Assembly: GCA_001464165.1 (NCBI GenBank)
Contig: LNEX01000576.1
Location: 1 to 8,110 of the forward strand
Length of the DNA: 8,110 nucleotides
DNA from: a bacterium Ga0077546
GTDB taxonomy: Bacteria; Cyanobacteriota; Vampirovibrionia; Obscuribacterales; Obscuribacteraceae
Direction of reading: 5' to 3'
Position numbers and translations under genes: made by a program. Numbering within the stretch: the first letter of the stretch is position 1; each line of letters starts with the position of its first letter. Under the pieces are notes generated by a model. The model was not told where the DNA came from. It searched no databases and saw only the letters and a list, made by a program, of their open reading frames with translations. Below, in pieces: positions 1 through 5,501 of the stretch.

Positions 1-2
1 AA

Positions 3-92
3 GGCGGCAAAAGCACTGCGATGAATCGCTCGGAAAGGCGAGAATTGATTAAACTGCTGGACTGGGAAATCGCACGCCATTCAGATCAATAG
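3..92 (+). CDS. C-terminal end of an unidentified protein (5' truncated by window edge)
   Basis: The frame is open from the left edge to a TAG at 90-92 and encodes 29 residues beginning GGKSTAMNRSERRELIKLL and ending with IARHSDQ. The two other forward frames stop within this stretch. The tail is charged and looks helical (ERRELIKLLDWEIARH), which would suit a C-terminal helix of a soluble protein. No family can be named from so little sequence. It lies 54 bases before the kinase-like gene on the same strand, so the two could be co-transcribed. That it is a real gene end is an inference from the open frame and amino-acid composition. Confidence 0.4.
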   Translation, partial: GGKSTAMNRSERRELIKLLDWEIARHSDQ

Positions 93-135
93 CTAATCTT
101 CGTTTTTTATTCAAGAGTTGAATAAGTGTTGAATT

Positions 136-140
136 GAGGT
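136..140 (+). promoter_or_regulatory. Ribosome binding site of the kinase-like gene
   Basis: GAGGT lies six bases before the ATG at 147. This is normal spacing and supports that start for the kinase N-terminal frame. The 54-base gap before the gene is AT-rich, but I see no convincing -35/-10 pair in it. Confidence 0.55.
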
Positions 141-146
141 ACAGTC

Positions 147-479
147 ATGAAGTCAGTTGATGAATTGGGAGAAGAAACTGATATCGAGCGTGTCTTCGTT
201 GCCAACTCGGGGCGCACTGATTTGACTGGACTGCAAGTAGGTGATTACATCGTCGACGGGCTTCTGAAGGACGGAGTATACTCTCAGATCTTCCACGGCC
301 TCAATGTTCTCAATGGCGAATCGGTAGCTATTAAGCGGCCGGCACCGCAATTGACACTGGCGGCTCAGCAAAGCTACTCAAGCCTCGAAACGGGAGTCTT
401 CTTGACTGGCGCCTATGCCCAAACAGTGTCTTTCTTGCCCAGTTGGAGAGTTTATCATCCTACTCTCACCCAAACATAG
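147..479 (+). CDS. Ser/Thr protein kinase homologue, N-lobe part (frame-disrupted gene, first piece)
   Basis: This is the first reading frame of what appears to be a single eukaryotic-type Ser/Thr kinase gene. It has an ATG start and a GAGGT ribosome binding site. Residues 31-65 align by eye with the start of a kinase N-lobe: VGDYIVDGLL, then the glycine-loop position, then GESVAIKRP with the ATP-binding lysine at residue 63. The glycine loop (GxGxxG in the family) is degenerate, reading KDGVYSQ. From about residue 97 (FLPSWRVYHP) the frame stops making kinase sense and ends at 477-479. The expected continuation, a HPNIV motif, is in the frame that starts one base earlier. The 29 residues before the lobe look like an unstructured leader. 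Alone, this 110-residue piece cannot form a kinase. It could be pseudogene debris, a sequencing error, or the first half of a frameshifted product. Confidence 0.6.
   Translation: MKSVDELGEETDIERVFVANSGRTDLTGLQVGDYIVDGLLKDGVYSQIFHGLNVLNGESVAIKRPAPQLTLAAQQSYSSLETGVFLTGAYAQTVSFLPSWRVYHPTLTQT
431..442 (+). other. Probable frameshift point within the kinase-like gene
   Basis: The upstream frame reads TVSFL through 437 and the downstream frame reads AQLESLSSYSHPNIV from 437 on. Joining them there gives a plausible kinase segment, and a single missing base (for example one G before GCCCAG) would restore it. Both frames are open between 335 and 479, so the exact point cannot be fixed from the sequence. 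The bases TTTCTTG do not form a proper XXXYYYZ slippery heptamer, which argues against programmed -1 frameshifting. Confidence 0.55.
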
Positions 480-1138
480 TTCAGCTTCTTGACTGTTCTA
501 GGAGAGCCGGAATACGCTGGATGTCGATGCCATTCTTGGCTGCCCCTACGCTAAGAAGCTGTCTGAGTAGGCGAGCAGGCTTTGACGCTAAGAATATTGC
601 GTGCCGACTAGCAACCGTGGTCTCGACTGCAAATCGTTCTGGCTGGCGACACCATGATCTTAAGCCAGAGAACATAATACTTTCAGCGGATGGCCTGGTA
701 CTTATTGATCCTGGTCATTTTGGACCGCTACAACTTATGTCTGGTCAGACTGTAGACGTGGCTATTACTACTCCTGCATACAATCCAGGTATTGAGCCAA
801 ACGATCTTATGGCATTTGGTCTTATCTTTTTTGAGCTAGTGACTGGTGTACTTCCTACCCGATTTGCTTCTTCGTCACATGATTCGGATGCGGGCAAGTC
901 GCTGCTGCTGATGATCGAAGAAGCTGAGATTACAGGCAACTTCAATTACTCGGGCTTGAAGTGTTTTCAACGACCTGCCAAACTTTTTTCAGGTTGCTCT
1001 GACCAGTTAGAACGGCTTATGTTGTTTTTGCTTGGTCTTGAACTTCAAGACGATAAGATTGAGGTGAGAAACGAGCCGGTAACTTGGGTTGAAGCAATTG
1101 AAATGTTACATCAGACTACTTTTACAGGATTAACTTAG
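443..1138 (+). CDS. Ser/Thr protein kinase homologue, C-lobe part (frame-disrupted gene, second piece)
   Basis: This second frame carries the rest of the kinase fold. Counting from the TTG at 443, SHPNIVQLLD (8-17) is the segment that follows helix C. WRHHDLKPENIIL (68-80) is the catalytic loop, with HRD changed to HHD but Asp72, Lys74 and Asn77 kept. LVLIDPG (85-91) takes the place of the DFG motif, with Asp89 kept. TTPAYNPG followed by NDLMAFGLIFFELVTG (109-135) matches the end of the activation segment and helix F, with a poor APE motif. The metal- and substrate-binding residues survive, so catalysis is possible but not assured. The TTG at 443 has no Shine-Dalgarno site and the frame holds no other usual start codon between 335 and 443, so independent initiation is unlikely. 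It is best read as the continuation of the frame starting at 147 (about 330 residues in all). Confidence 0.65.
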   Translation: MESLSSYSHPNIVQLLDCSRRAGIRWMSMPFLAAPTLRSCLSRRAGFDAKNIACRLATVVSTANRSGWRHHDLKPENIILSADGLVLIDPGHFGPLQLMSGQTVDVAITTPAYNPGIEPNDLMAFGLIFFELVTGVLPTRFASSSHDSDAGKSLLLMIEEAEITGNFNYSGLKCFQRPAKLFSGCSDQLERLMLFLLGLELQDDKIEVRNEPVTWVEAIEMLHQTTFTGLT

Positions 1139-1140
1139 TC

Positions 1141-1461
1141 ATGGCAAGAATTACCAGTGCTTTCTTTCTTGATAGCAACGATAGACCTGTTACCGAATCT
1201 ATTGAGATAGTTCGCAAGTGGGAGGAGTTCAATTACGCTTTTGTTGCACTAAAGTCACCGAGTGATGGCAAAATTTATGAGTTTTGTCTGCTCGGAGAGC
1301 GAGAAGAGAGCAACATTCAGTTTGTTTTTCTCTCCTTGCCGCCGCGTTTTGGAGATGGAAGAAGTGATGATTTGATCGTTTACAAATACCTTGACGAAGC
1401 AAAGCTTGTAAGCCTGAGCAAGGAAGAGTTAGCCTGCGCCAGTCGCCTCTGGAATGACTGA
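1141..1461 (+). CDS. Small hypothetical protein downstream of the kinase
   Basis: This 106-residue protein starts at an ATG two bases after the kinase stop codon. A weak AGGA lies 11 bases upstream, so translation may depend on coupling to the kinase frame. The predicted product is soluble and acidic, without signal peptide or membrane segment. It alternates short strand-like stretches (NYAFVALKSP, KIYEFCLLGE, IQFVFLSLPP, LIVYKYLDEAKL) with turns, suggesting a small beta-rich domain followed by a C-terminal helix (SKEELACASRLW). I do not recognise the family. The spacing implies one operon with the kinase, so an accessory role for the kinase is possible but is only inferred from position. It converges on the histidine kinase gene at 1531. 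Confidence 0.6.
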   Translation: MARITSAFFLDSNDRPVTESIEIVRKWEEFNYAFVALKSPSDGKIYEFCLLGEREESNIQFVFLSLPPRFGDGRSDDLIVYKYLDEAKLVSLSKEELACASRLWND

Positions 1462-1530
1462 ATTGTGCGTCGTACTGCATCTCTTAAGGTGAATCATTAA
1501 CGGCCGTTGACCAAATACTTTCGGCTGTTT

Positions 1531-3264
1531 CTAGGACTCAAGAAGAAAAGGCAGAGACTGCAGTTCAGGACCGAAGTATTGCTGCTCTTGTATATTAGCT
1601 GGTTGATGTTCGTCATTATTTGCGAGCAGCGGCACAGTGAAGCTAATAGTCGTGCCTATGCCGAGCTTCGAATGCAATACAATTTCACCACCATGTGCTT
1701 CTACAATCTTTTTGCATATGGTAAGCCCTAAGCCCGAACTTCGCCACGGATAACTTTCAGCTTTGTGCGCTTGGCGAAATGGTTCAAACACTTTTTCTTG
1801 GTCTGAGTCCGCAATGCCGCAGCCGTTATCAATTACTTCAATTTTCGCGTATTCTGTAATTGTATGGGCTTTGACCAAAACCGAGCTGCCCGGTGGCGAG
1901 AACTTAATGGCATTTGCAATAGTGTTTGTCAGAACCCTCAGTATCAAAGGCTTATCCACTTCGATTACTATTTCGTTCTGGGCGATTTGATATCGCAAAG
2001 AAATTTTCTTGCCACAGGCAATGACAGCTAGCTTGTCATTTACCTCACGGAGAAGTTCTTTAACGCTTGTTCTTGAGAGAGACAGCACTAAACAACCAGA
2101 GTCAATTTTGTCTACATCAAGGAGGTCAGAAACTAAACCGATAACTTCGCTCAGATTGCGCGAAGCTTGTCTTGCAGCCGCTTCCAATTGTTTGGAATGC
2201 TCCCCGTAGGCACCGGCAGCCAAGAGCTGAAAGTAGCCACTGACAGAAGTGAGTGGTGTGCGTAAATCGTGCGTTAGCATTTGCAAAAGTTCATTGCGCA
2301 TTTCTTGCATTTTGAGTCTTTCGCTAATATCAAATATGGTGCAAAGAATTGCCTCTCCAGACGTTAGAGAGACGACATCGGTAGAAATTTCTACCGGCAA
2401 TGGTTTCTTTCCGTTTCGCAATAGAGCTGTCTTTAGGAGCTCTTTAGGTTGTACTGTTAATGACTCTAAGCCAAGATCTAGTGTGTGCTCGATGAAGTTG
2501 AATATTGAGTGATTCTCAAGATCGCAGAGGCTACATTGGAGCAAGTCTATGAACTTTTCGTTGTGGGAAATTATATGTCCACTCTCGTTAACGAGTACCA
2601 GCCCTACTGGTATAGTTTCAATTATGGCCCTGATGCGCTGCTCGTTTTGCTTGAGTAGATTTTCTGTGCGCTTTCTTTCGGAAATATCATGGGCTATACA
2701 AAACATTGAATCTTCTTCTCTGCCCCAATTGAATGACCAAAGAGTGTCCACTTCTCCTCGATTTGCTGTGACAACCTTGCACTCCAGTGCTTTCGCTCCT
2801 GCAGTTAGTCTTATATGTCGTACCGTTTCTACAAAGGAAGCTCTATCGGATTCTGCTATCAGATCTACCACTTGGTGCCCAACCAGTTGTTCTGAATTGT
2901 AGCCCCAGCAAATTTGCACTGCACGACTAATTGAACTAATTTGGCCAAAGGTGTTAAATGATAGAATAACGTCAGTTGCGTATTCCAAATCACCTCTTTC
3001 TTGATGCAAAACCGTTGTTATTGTCTGGGTCATATTTCCCAGCCTTTCATCCCAAAGAACATAGTCGTTTTTGCATAGAAGCACGTCAGTTACTCTCTGC
3101 TCTCTTGCTAAATTCGTGTTTTTTGAGTTCACTTTGTTAGCAGACACCTTTATGGCCGTAGACTTAATTGACAAGCCTGCAGAGACTAGAAGAAAACTAA
3201 GCTTCGAGAGTAAGCTCGCCAAGAGTGAGCGCGCAGAAGAGGCTATTGAAATTTTAGATAACAA
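1531..3264 (-). CDS. Sensor histidine kinase with two PAS domains
   Basis: This 577-residue protein is a two-component sensor kinase that should autophosphorylate on His and pass the phosphate to a response regulator. Residues 11-33 are hydrophobic, interrupted by Lys21, and may form one weak membrane anchor; there is no second membrane segment and so no obvious extracellular sensor. PAS domain 1 spans about 92-205 and PAS domain 2 about 206-320; each ends in a PAC-type DISER motif (193-197, 312-316). The HisKA domain follows with MLTHDLRTPL, the phosphoacceptor being His332. The ATPase domain shows the N box (Asn451 in NTIANAIKF), G1 (VIDNGCGI, 477-484), F box (VFEPF, 492-496) and G2 (GLGLTICKKI, 511-520). 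All key residues are present, so it should be active. The TTG start is supported by GGAGGAG eight bases upstream. No response regulator is adjacent, so it is an orphan here and its signal is unknown. A C-terminal tail of about 30 residues follows the ATPase domain. Confidence 0.93.
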   Translation of the reverse strand: MLSKISIASSARSLLASLLSKLSFLLVSAGLSIKSTAIKVSANKVNSKNTNLAREQRVTDVLLCKNDYVLWDERLGNMTQTITTVLHQERGDLEYATDVILSFNTFGQISSISRAVQICWGYNSEQLVGHQVVDLIAESDRASFVETVRHIRLTAGAKALECKVVTANRGEVDTLWSFNWGREEDSMFCIAHDISERKRTENLLKQNEQRIRAIIETIPVGLVLVNESGHIISHNEKFIDLLQCSLCDLENHSIFNFIEHTLDLGLESLTVQPKELLKTALLRNGKKPLPVEISTDVVSLTSGEAILCTIFDISERLKMQEMRNELLQMLTHDLRTPLTSVSGYFQLLAAGAYGEHSKQLEAAARQASRNLSEVIGLVSDLLDVDKIDSGCLVLSLSRTSVKELLREVNDKLAVIACGKKISLRYQIAQNEIVIEVDKPLILRVLTNTIANAIKFSPPGSSVLVKAHTITEYAKIEVIDNGCGIADSDQEKVFEPFRQAHKAESYPWRSSGLGLTICKKIVEAHGGEIVLHSKLGIGTTISFTVPLLANNDEHQPANIQEQQYFGPELQSLPFLLES

Positions 3265-3272
3265 AATTTGTT

Positions 3273-3279
3273 CTCCTCC
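3273..3279 (-). promoter_or_regulatory. Ribosome binding site fixing a TTG start for the histidine kinase
   Basis: On the minus strand GGAGGAG is followed by eight bases and then TTG at 3264. It is a near-perfect Shine-Dalgarno match and is the reason for choosing the TTG over internal ATG codons. Confidence 0.75.
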
Positions 3280-3384
3280 GTCACGTTCGAGGAAGCATTT
3301 GGGTTTTAGTTTTGTAGTAAAGAAAAGAATTTTTCACTGCAAGTTCGACTGTTTGTCATGAGAGCATCAACAGTAGTCCATTGC

Positions 3385-3419
3385 AGTCAGGCTAAGGAAG
3401 AGCTGACTACAAGTGTAGT
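3385..3419. repeat. Overlapping inverted repeats upstream of the histidine kinase gene
   Basis: Two short dyads share bases. AGTCAG (3385-3390) pairs with CTGACT (3403-3408), and the stem can be extended with a bulge. ACTACA (3406-3411) pairs with TGTAGT (3414-3419) across two bases. Only one could form as RNA at a time. They lie 121-155 bases before the TTG start of the histidine kinase, in its likely leader or promoter region. They could be an operator or an RNA switch, or chance, since six-base dyads are common. No convincing -35/-10 pair was found nearby. Confidence 0.25.
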
Positions 3420-3445
3420 TCTTTGATTGTGACAAAGCCATACTG

Positions 3446-3492
3446 AAAAACGGAAATAGGCTTAGTTGCCGAAGTCGCGACTAAGCCTATTT
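3446..3492 (-). terminator. Rho-independent terminator of the 496-residue protein gene
   Basis: A perfect 13-bp stem (3454-3466 with 3480-3492) can extend three pairs inward to leave a 7-base loop. On the minus strand it is followed by CCG and TTTTT (3450-3446). The stem starts 18 bases after the stop codon at 3511, as expected for a terminator of that gene. It also insulates the histidine kinase gene downstream from read-through. Confidence 0.85.
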
Positions 3493-3510
3493 GTTCTCAT
3501 TTGTAGAAGT

Positions 3511-5001
3511 CTAAGCTGTGGCAGGTGGATTGAAAGCCTTTAACGTATTCCAATCGTAGCGAGATTTCTTTAGGTAATTATCGAGCGGAACGGCGTTGTC
3601 GTTATAGGCATAAAGCTGACCATCTTTGCCCTTGCCTATAACTGCGATATCCCCGTAGTTCGGACAGTTGCCTCGCTTAGCTCGCTCTTGTGCGTATACC
3701 TCTGGAGTCCAGTAAACATGAACAATTTGACCAACTTTCAAATCTTTGCTTGATGCTTCACTAAACCCATGGCTAGGAAGCGTTTCGCGCATGTCGTTAG
3801 CATTGCCGTAGATAGCTTTGCCAGTTGTTCTCTCTATAGCAGCACTGACGCCTTTCGCACAGTAGCCTGAGCCACTCATTTCATCCGCCACTTGAGAGGC
3901 CTTGTCAGCAAGCTTTGCCCCGGTAGAATTTACTGCGTCAGCCGATAGCGAAGCAGTACCACCACTCAGTGCTTTTGTTTGCGGAAATTCGTTTACCAAG
4001 TTAGGTAGACTATCTTTCAGGCTAGCAAGCATCGGATCACCAGATTTTTCCAGCATTTGCAACTTAGCAAGATCAATCTTGCCGTCAGCTCCCGAAATTT
4101 TCTTGTATAGCTCTGGGAACAGCCTTTTGAATTTCTCTGGATCGGCCGTGAACCACTCCATCAAGACTTCCGACATGCTTGCCTCGTTCACCTCATTGGT
4201 AGCCGGGCTATACGAGTTGCTGGAGGAATAGTCACCACCATAGTCAGAGCTGCGACTAGAAGAAATTGAACTAGGGTAACTGCTGCTATATGATTGATCA
4301 CTACCAGAATTCGAGCGTTGGCTCGCTTCAACTCTTGGGCTGCCGACTTTTTCTTGATCGACATTGACTGAGGGCTGCGGTACTTCTGGCGTCTTTACCT
4401 CTTTCTCAGCAACTGAATCTGGCGTATGTACAGTAAACTCTTTGTCTTTCTCTTTTACATAGACCATGAGCTTCTGCAATGCTTCAACCTGCTCTTTGCT
4501 AAGGTCTTGAGTCGATGTGTCTTTTTGCTCGAATGCAATCGTTAGGTTTTGACTATCGGGCTTTTGTGGATCCATATTGAGGTTGTGAACAATTTTTCCA
4601 TCTGGTTTAATCACAACGTCTGAATTATCGCTGCCAGCTGAAGGCATCTTAACAATTACTTTTGATGCTTTATCAACGGCCGATTTCAGTTCAGTGGTCA
4701 GGGCACCATTCTCAGCTTTTTCCGCTTGAGTAGTGATGTCAGCTTTATCGGGAGACTTCACTGCTTCCCGCTTGGCTATCTCTGGCTTAGTTGATTCTTG
4801 CTTAATTGCTTCTGGTTTTACTGACTCTTGTTTCACCGAATCTGGTTTCACTTCGGGGCGAGTTTCAGTAACAGTAATTGCCTTGTTGGGTTTCGACGAC
4901 AATTCTAAAGTCGCCTCGCTTTGCAGCGGCTTTGCTGTTGGCGATTCCACTGGTACGGGTTTCTGTGGATGGTCCTGCGATCTAGCTGTTTCCATTGTCA
5001 T
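3511..5001 (-). CDS. Long disordered protein with C-terminal NlpC/P60- or CHAP-like cysteine peptidase domain
   Basis: This 496-residue protein has three zones. Residues 1-120 are Lys/Glu/Pro-rich and disordered, with a 10-residue repeat at 51-80 (VKPDSVKQES, VKPEAIKQES, TKPEIAKREA). Residues 228-268 are a Ser/Tyr/Gly-rich linker. About 375-480 is a compact domain: SGYCAKGVSAAIE with Cys381 at a helix start, GNANDMRETLPSHGF, KVGQIVHVYW, and NYGDIAVIGKGKDGQLYAYND. This order resembles NlpC/P60 and CHAP amidases or endopeptidases that cleave peptidoglycan peptides. In those families a His normally follows as GHVAI; here the matching place reads GDIAV (Asp451), so activity is uncertain, though His428 is nearby in sequence. 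No signal peptide or membrane segment is visible, leaving export unexplained. A second ATG at 4995 has AGG eight bases upstream and may be the true start (494 residues). The family assignment is from motif pattern only. Confidence 0.8.
   Translation of the reverse strand: MTMETARSQDHPQKPVPVESPTAKPLQSEATLELSSKPNKAITVTETRPEVKPDSVKQESVKPEAIKQESTKPEIAKREAVKSPDKADITTQAEKAENGALTTELKSAVDKASKVIVKMPSAGSDNSDVVIKPDGKIVHNLNMDPQKPDSQNLTIAFEQKDTSTQDLSKEQVEALQKLMVYVKEKDKEFTVHTPDSVAEKEVKTPEVPQPSVNVDQEKVGSPRVEASQRSNSGSDQSYSSSYPSSISSSRSSDYGGDYSSSNSYSPATNEVNEASMSEVLMEWFTADPEKFKRLFPELYKKISGADGKIDLAKLQMLEKSGDPMLASLKDSLPNLVNEFPQTKALSGGTASLSADAVNSTGAKLADKASQVADEMSGSGYCAKGVSAAIERTTGKAIYGNANDMRETLPSHGFSEASSKDLKVGQIVHVYWTPEVYAQERAKRGNCPNYGDIAVIGKGKDGQLYAYNDNAVPLDNYLKKSRYDWNTLKAFNPPATA
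4762..4851 (-). repeat. Three 10-residue (30-bp) tandem repeats inside the 496-residue protein gene
   Basis: Codons 51-80 encode three copies of the pattern [VT]KP[DE]xxKxE[SA], and a fourth partial copy (VKSPDK) follows. The repeats are Lys/Glu/Pro-rich and should form an extended, flexible segment. They probably arose by in-frame duplication of a 30-bp unit. Confidence 0.7.
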
Positions 5002-5143
5002 AACCTATGGTTTCCAATACGGGGAAAATCCTAGTCTTCAATGTGACTTATTTGCTGTGACAATTCCATATGAAGCAAGGTCGATTCTGATAATTTCGAT
5101 TTGCGTTGCTTTTATTTAGATTTAAGCAAGGCGAGTGAGTAGC

Positions 5144-5193
5144 AAAACAAAACCCTGCCTCAGAGGAACTTGTGGAGGCAGGGTTTTGTTTTT
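5144..5193. terminator. Bidirectional terminator-type stem-loop between divergent genes
   Basis: Bases 5144-5161 and 5175-5192 form a perfect 18-bp stem with a 13-base loop. The inner nine pairs (CCCTGCCTC with GAGGCAGGG) are GC-rich and the outer nine are A-rich on the left and T-rich on the right. This is the form of a Rho-independent terminator working in both directions. It sits 143 bases upstream of the 496-residue protein gene and over 300 bases upstream of the HAD gene, so neither gene's 3' end explains it. It may end a short unannotated transcript or act as an attenuator in the leader of the - strand gene. Confidence 0.7.
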
Positions 5194-5333
5194 GTTGACC
5201 TAAAGCTTTGGTCGGAAGCTGTAGATCAATGCTTTGTTTTCTTTGACCTACAACTTTGTTCGGAAGCTGTAGAGCAATGTTTTGTTTCCTTTGGTATACA
5301 ACTTTGTTCGGAAGCTGCAAACCATCGTTTTGT
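5190..5333. repeat. Three tandem copies of a 48-bp repeat
   Basis: Units at 5190-5237, 5238-5285 and 5286-5333 share a core reading CTTTGKTCGGAAGCTG and a shared ending TTTGT. Units 1 and 2 differ at 7 of 48 positions; units 2 and 3 differ at about nine. CGGAAGCTG recurs exactly 48 bases apart (5213, 5261, 5309). The array abuts the stem-loop on its left, whose right arm already carries the unit's ending, GTTTTGT; on the right it decays after 5333. The 48-bp period is a multiple of three, so conceptual translations on both strands show 16-residue repeats, but that alone does not make it coding. Confidence 0.85.
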
Positions 5334-5490
5334 TCGTTTTGCAGTAGACATTCGATGGTGTGTGAATCGAATGCTTACTACTCTAATAATCTATGCGATT
5401 TTCTGTGACAAAACCATACGTTTATAGTGGTATGGATAACTCTTGTTAACCGGTTGGAGGTTAAAGTTTTATCGTCTTATTTGTGATTTT

Positions 5491-5495
5491 GAGGA
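5491..5495 (+). promoter_or_regulatory. Ribosome binding site fixing a TTG start for the HAD hydrolase
   Basis: GAGGA lies six bases before the TTG at 5502. The nearest in-frame ATG is far inside the HAD fold, beyond the catalytic motif I Asp residues, so the TTG is the credible start. Confidence 0.65.
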
Positions 5496-5501
5496 ATTGA
5501 G

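Larger units (their letters stand above)
5002..5501. other. 500-base intergenic region between divergent genes
   Basis: This gap separates the starts of the 496-residue protein gene (- strand) and the HAD hydrolase gene (+ strand). It holds the strong stem-loop at 5144-5192 and the 48-bp repeats at 5190-5333, listed separately. Both strands have frames open across the repeats, but they start without a Shine-Dalgarno site, and differences between copies do not follow a codon pattern on either strand, so I do not call a gene. A weak promoter candidate for the hydrolase is TTGTTA (5443-5448), 18 bases, then TTTTAT (5467-5472). The stretches 5002-5143 and 5334-5440 show nothing I can name. Confidence 0.5.

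Noticed and set aside
429..437. Programmed -1 ribosomal frameshift site in the kinase gene
   Set aside because: TCTTTCTTG does not give a slippery heptamer with matching tRNA re-pairing in both sites, and no downstream stem-loop is evident.
1499..1508. Perfect 10-bp palindrome AACGGCCGTT between the convergent genes
   Set aside because: It has no loop and no T-run, so it is not a terminator, and a single 10-bp palindrome is expected by chance in this length.
1507..3361. Several plus-strand open frames opposite the histidine kinase
   Set aside because: They lie antisense to a complete, well-conserved histidine kinase, lack ribosome sites and show no recognisable protein features.
5048..5320. 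Minus-strand open frame with 16-residue repeats (QLPNKVV-type)
   Set aside because: It starts at TTG with no Shine-Dalgarno site, runs through the terminator stem, and most differences between repeats 1 and 2 fall at its second codon positions. It is explained by the 48-bp DNA repeat.
5170..5427. Plus-strand open frame across the same repeats (LCSEAVEQCF-type)
   Set aside because: Differences between repeats 1 and 2 favour its third codon positions, but repeats 2 and 3 differ equally at all three. There is no ribosome site and the product is Cys/Phe-rich and unlike a known protein.
5448..5461. AACCGGTT palindrome followed by a strong GGAGGT
   Set aside because: GGAGGT resembles a Shine-Dalgarno site but no start codon follows at suitable spacing; the hydrolase start is served by GAGGA at 5491.
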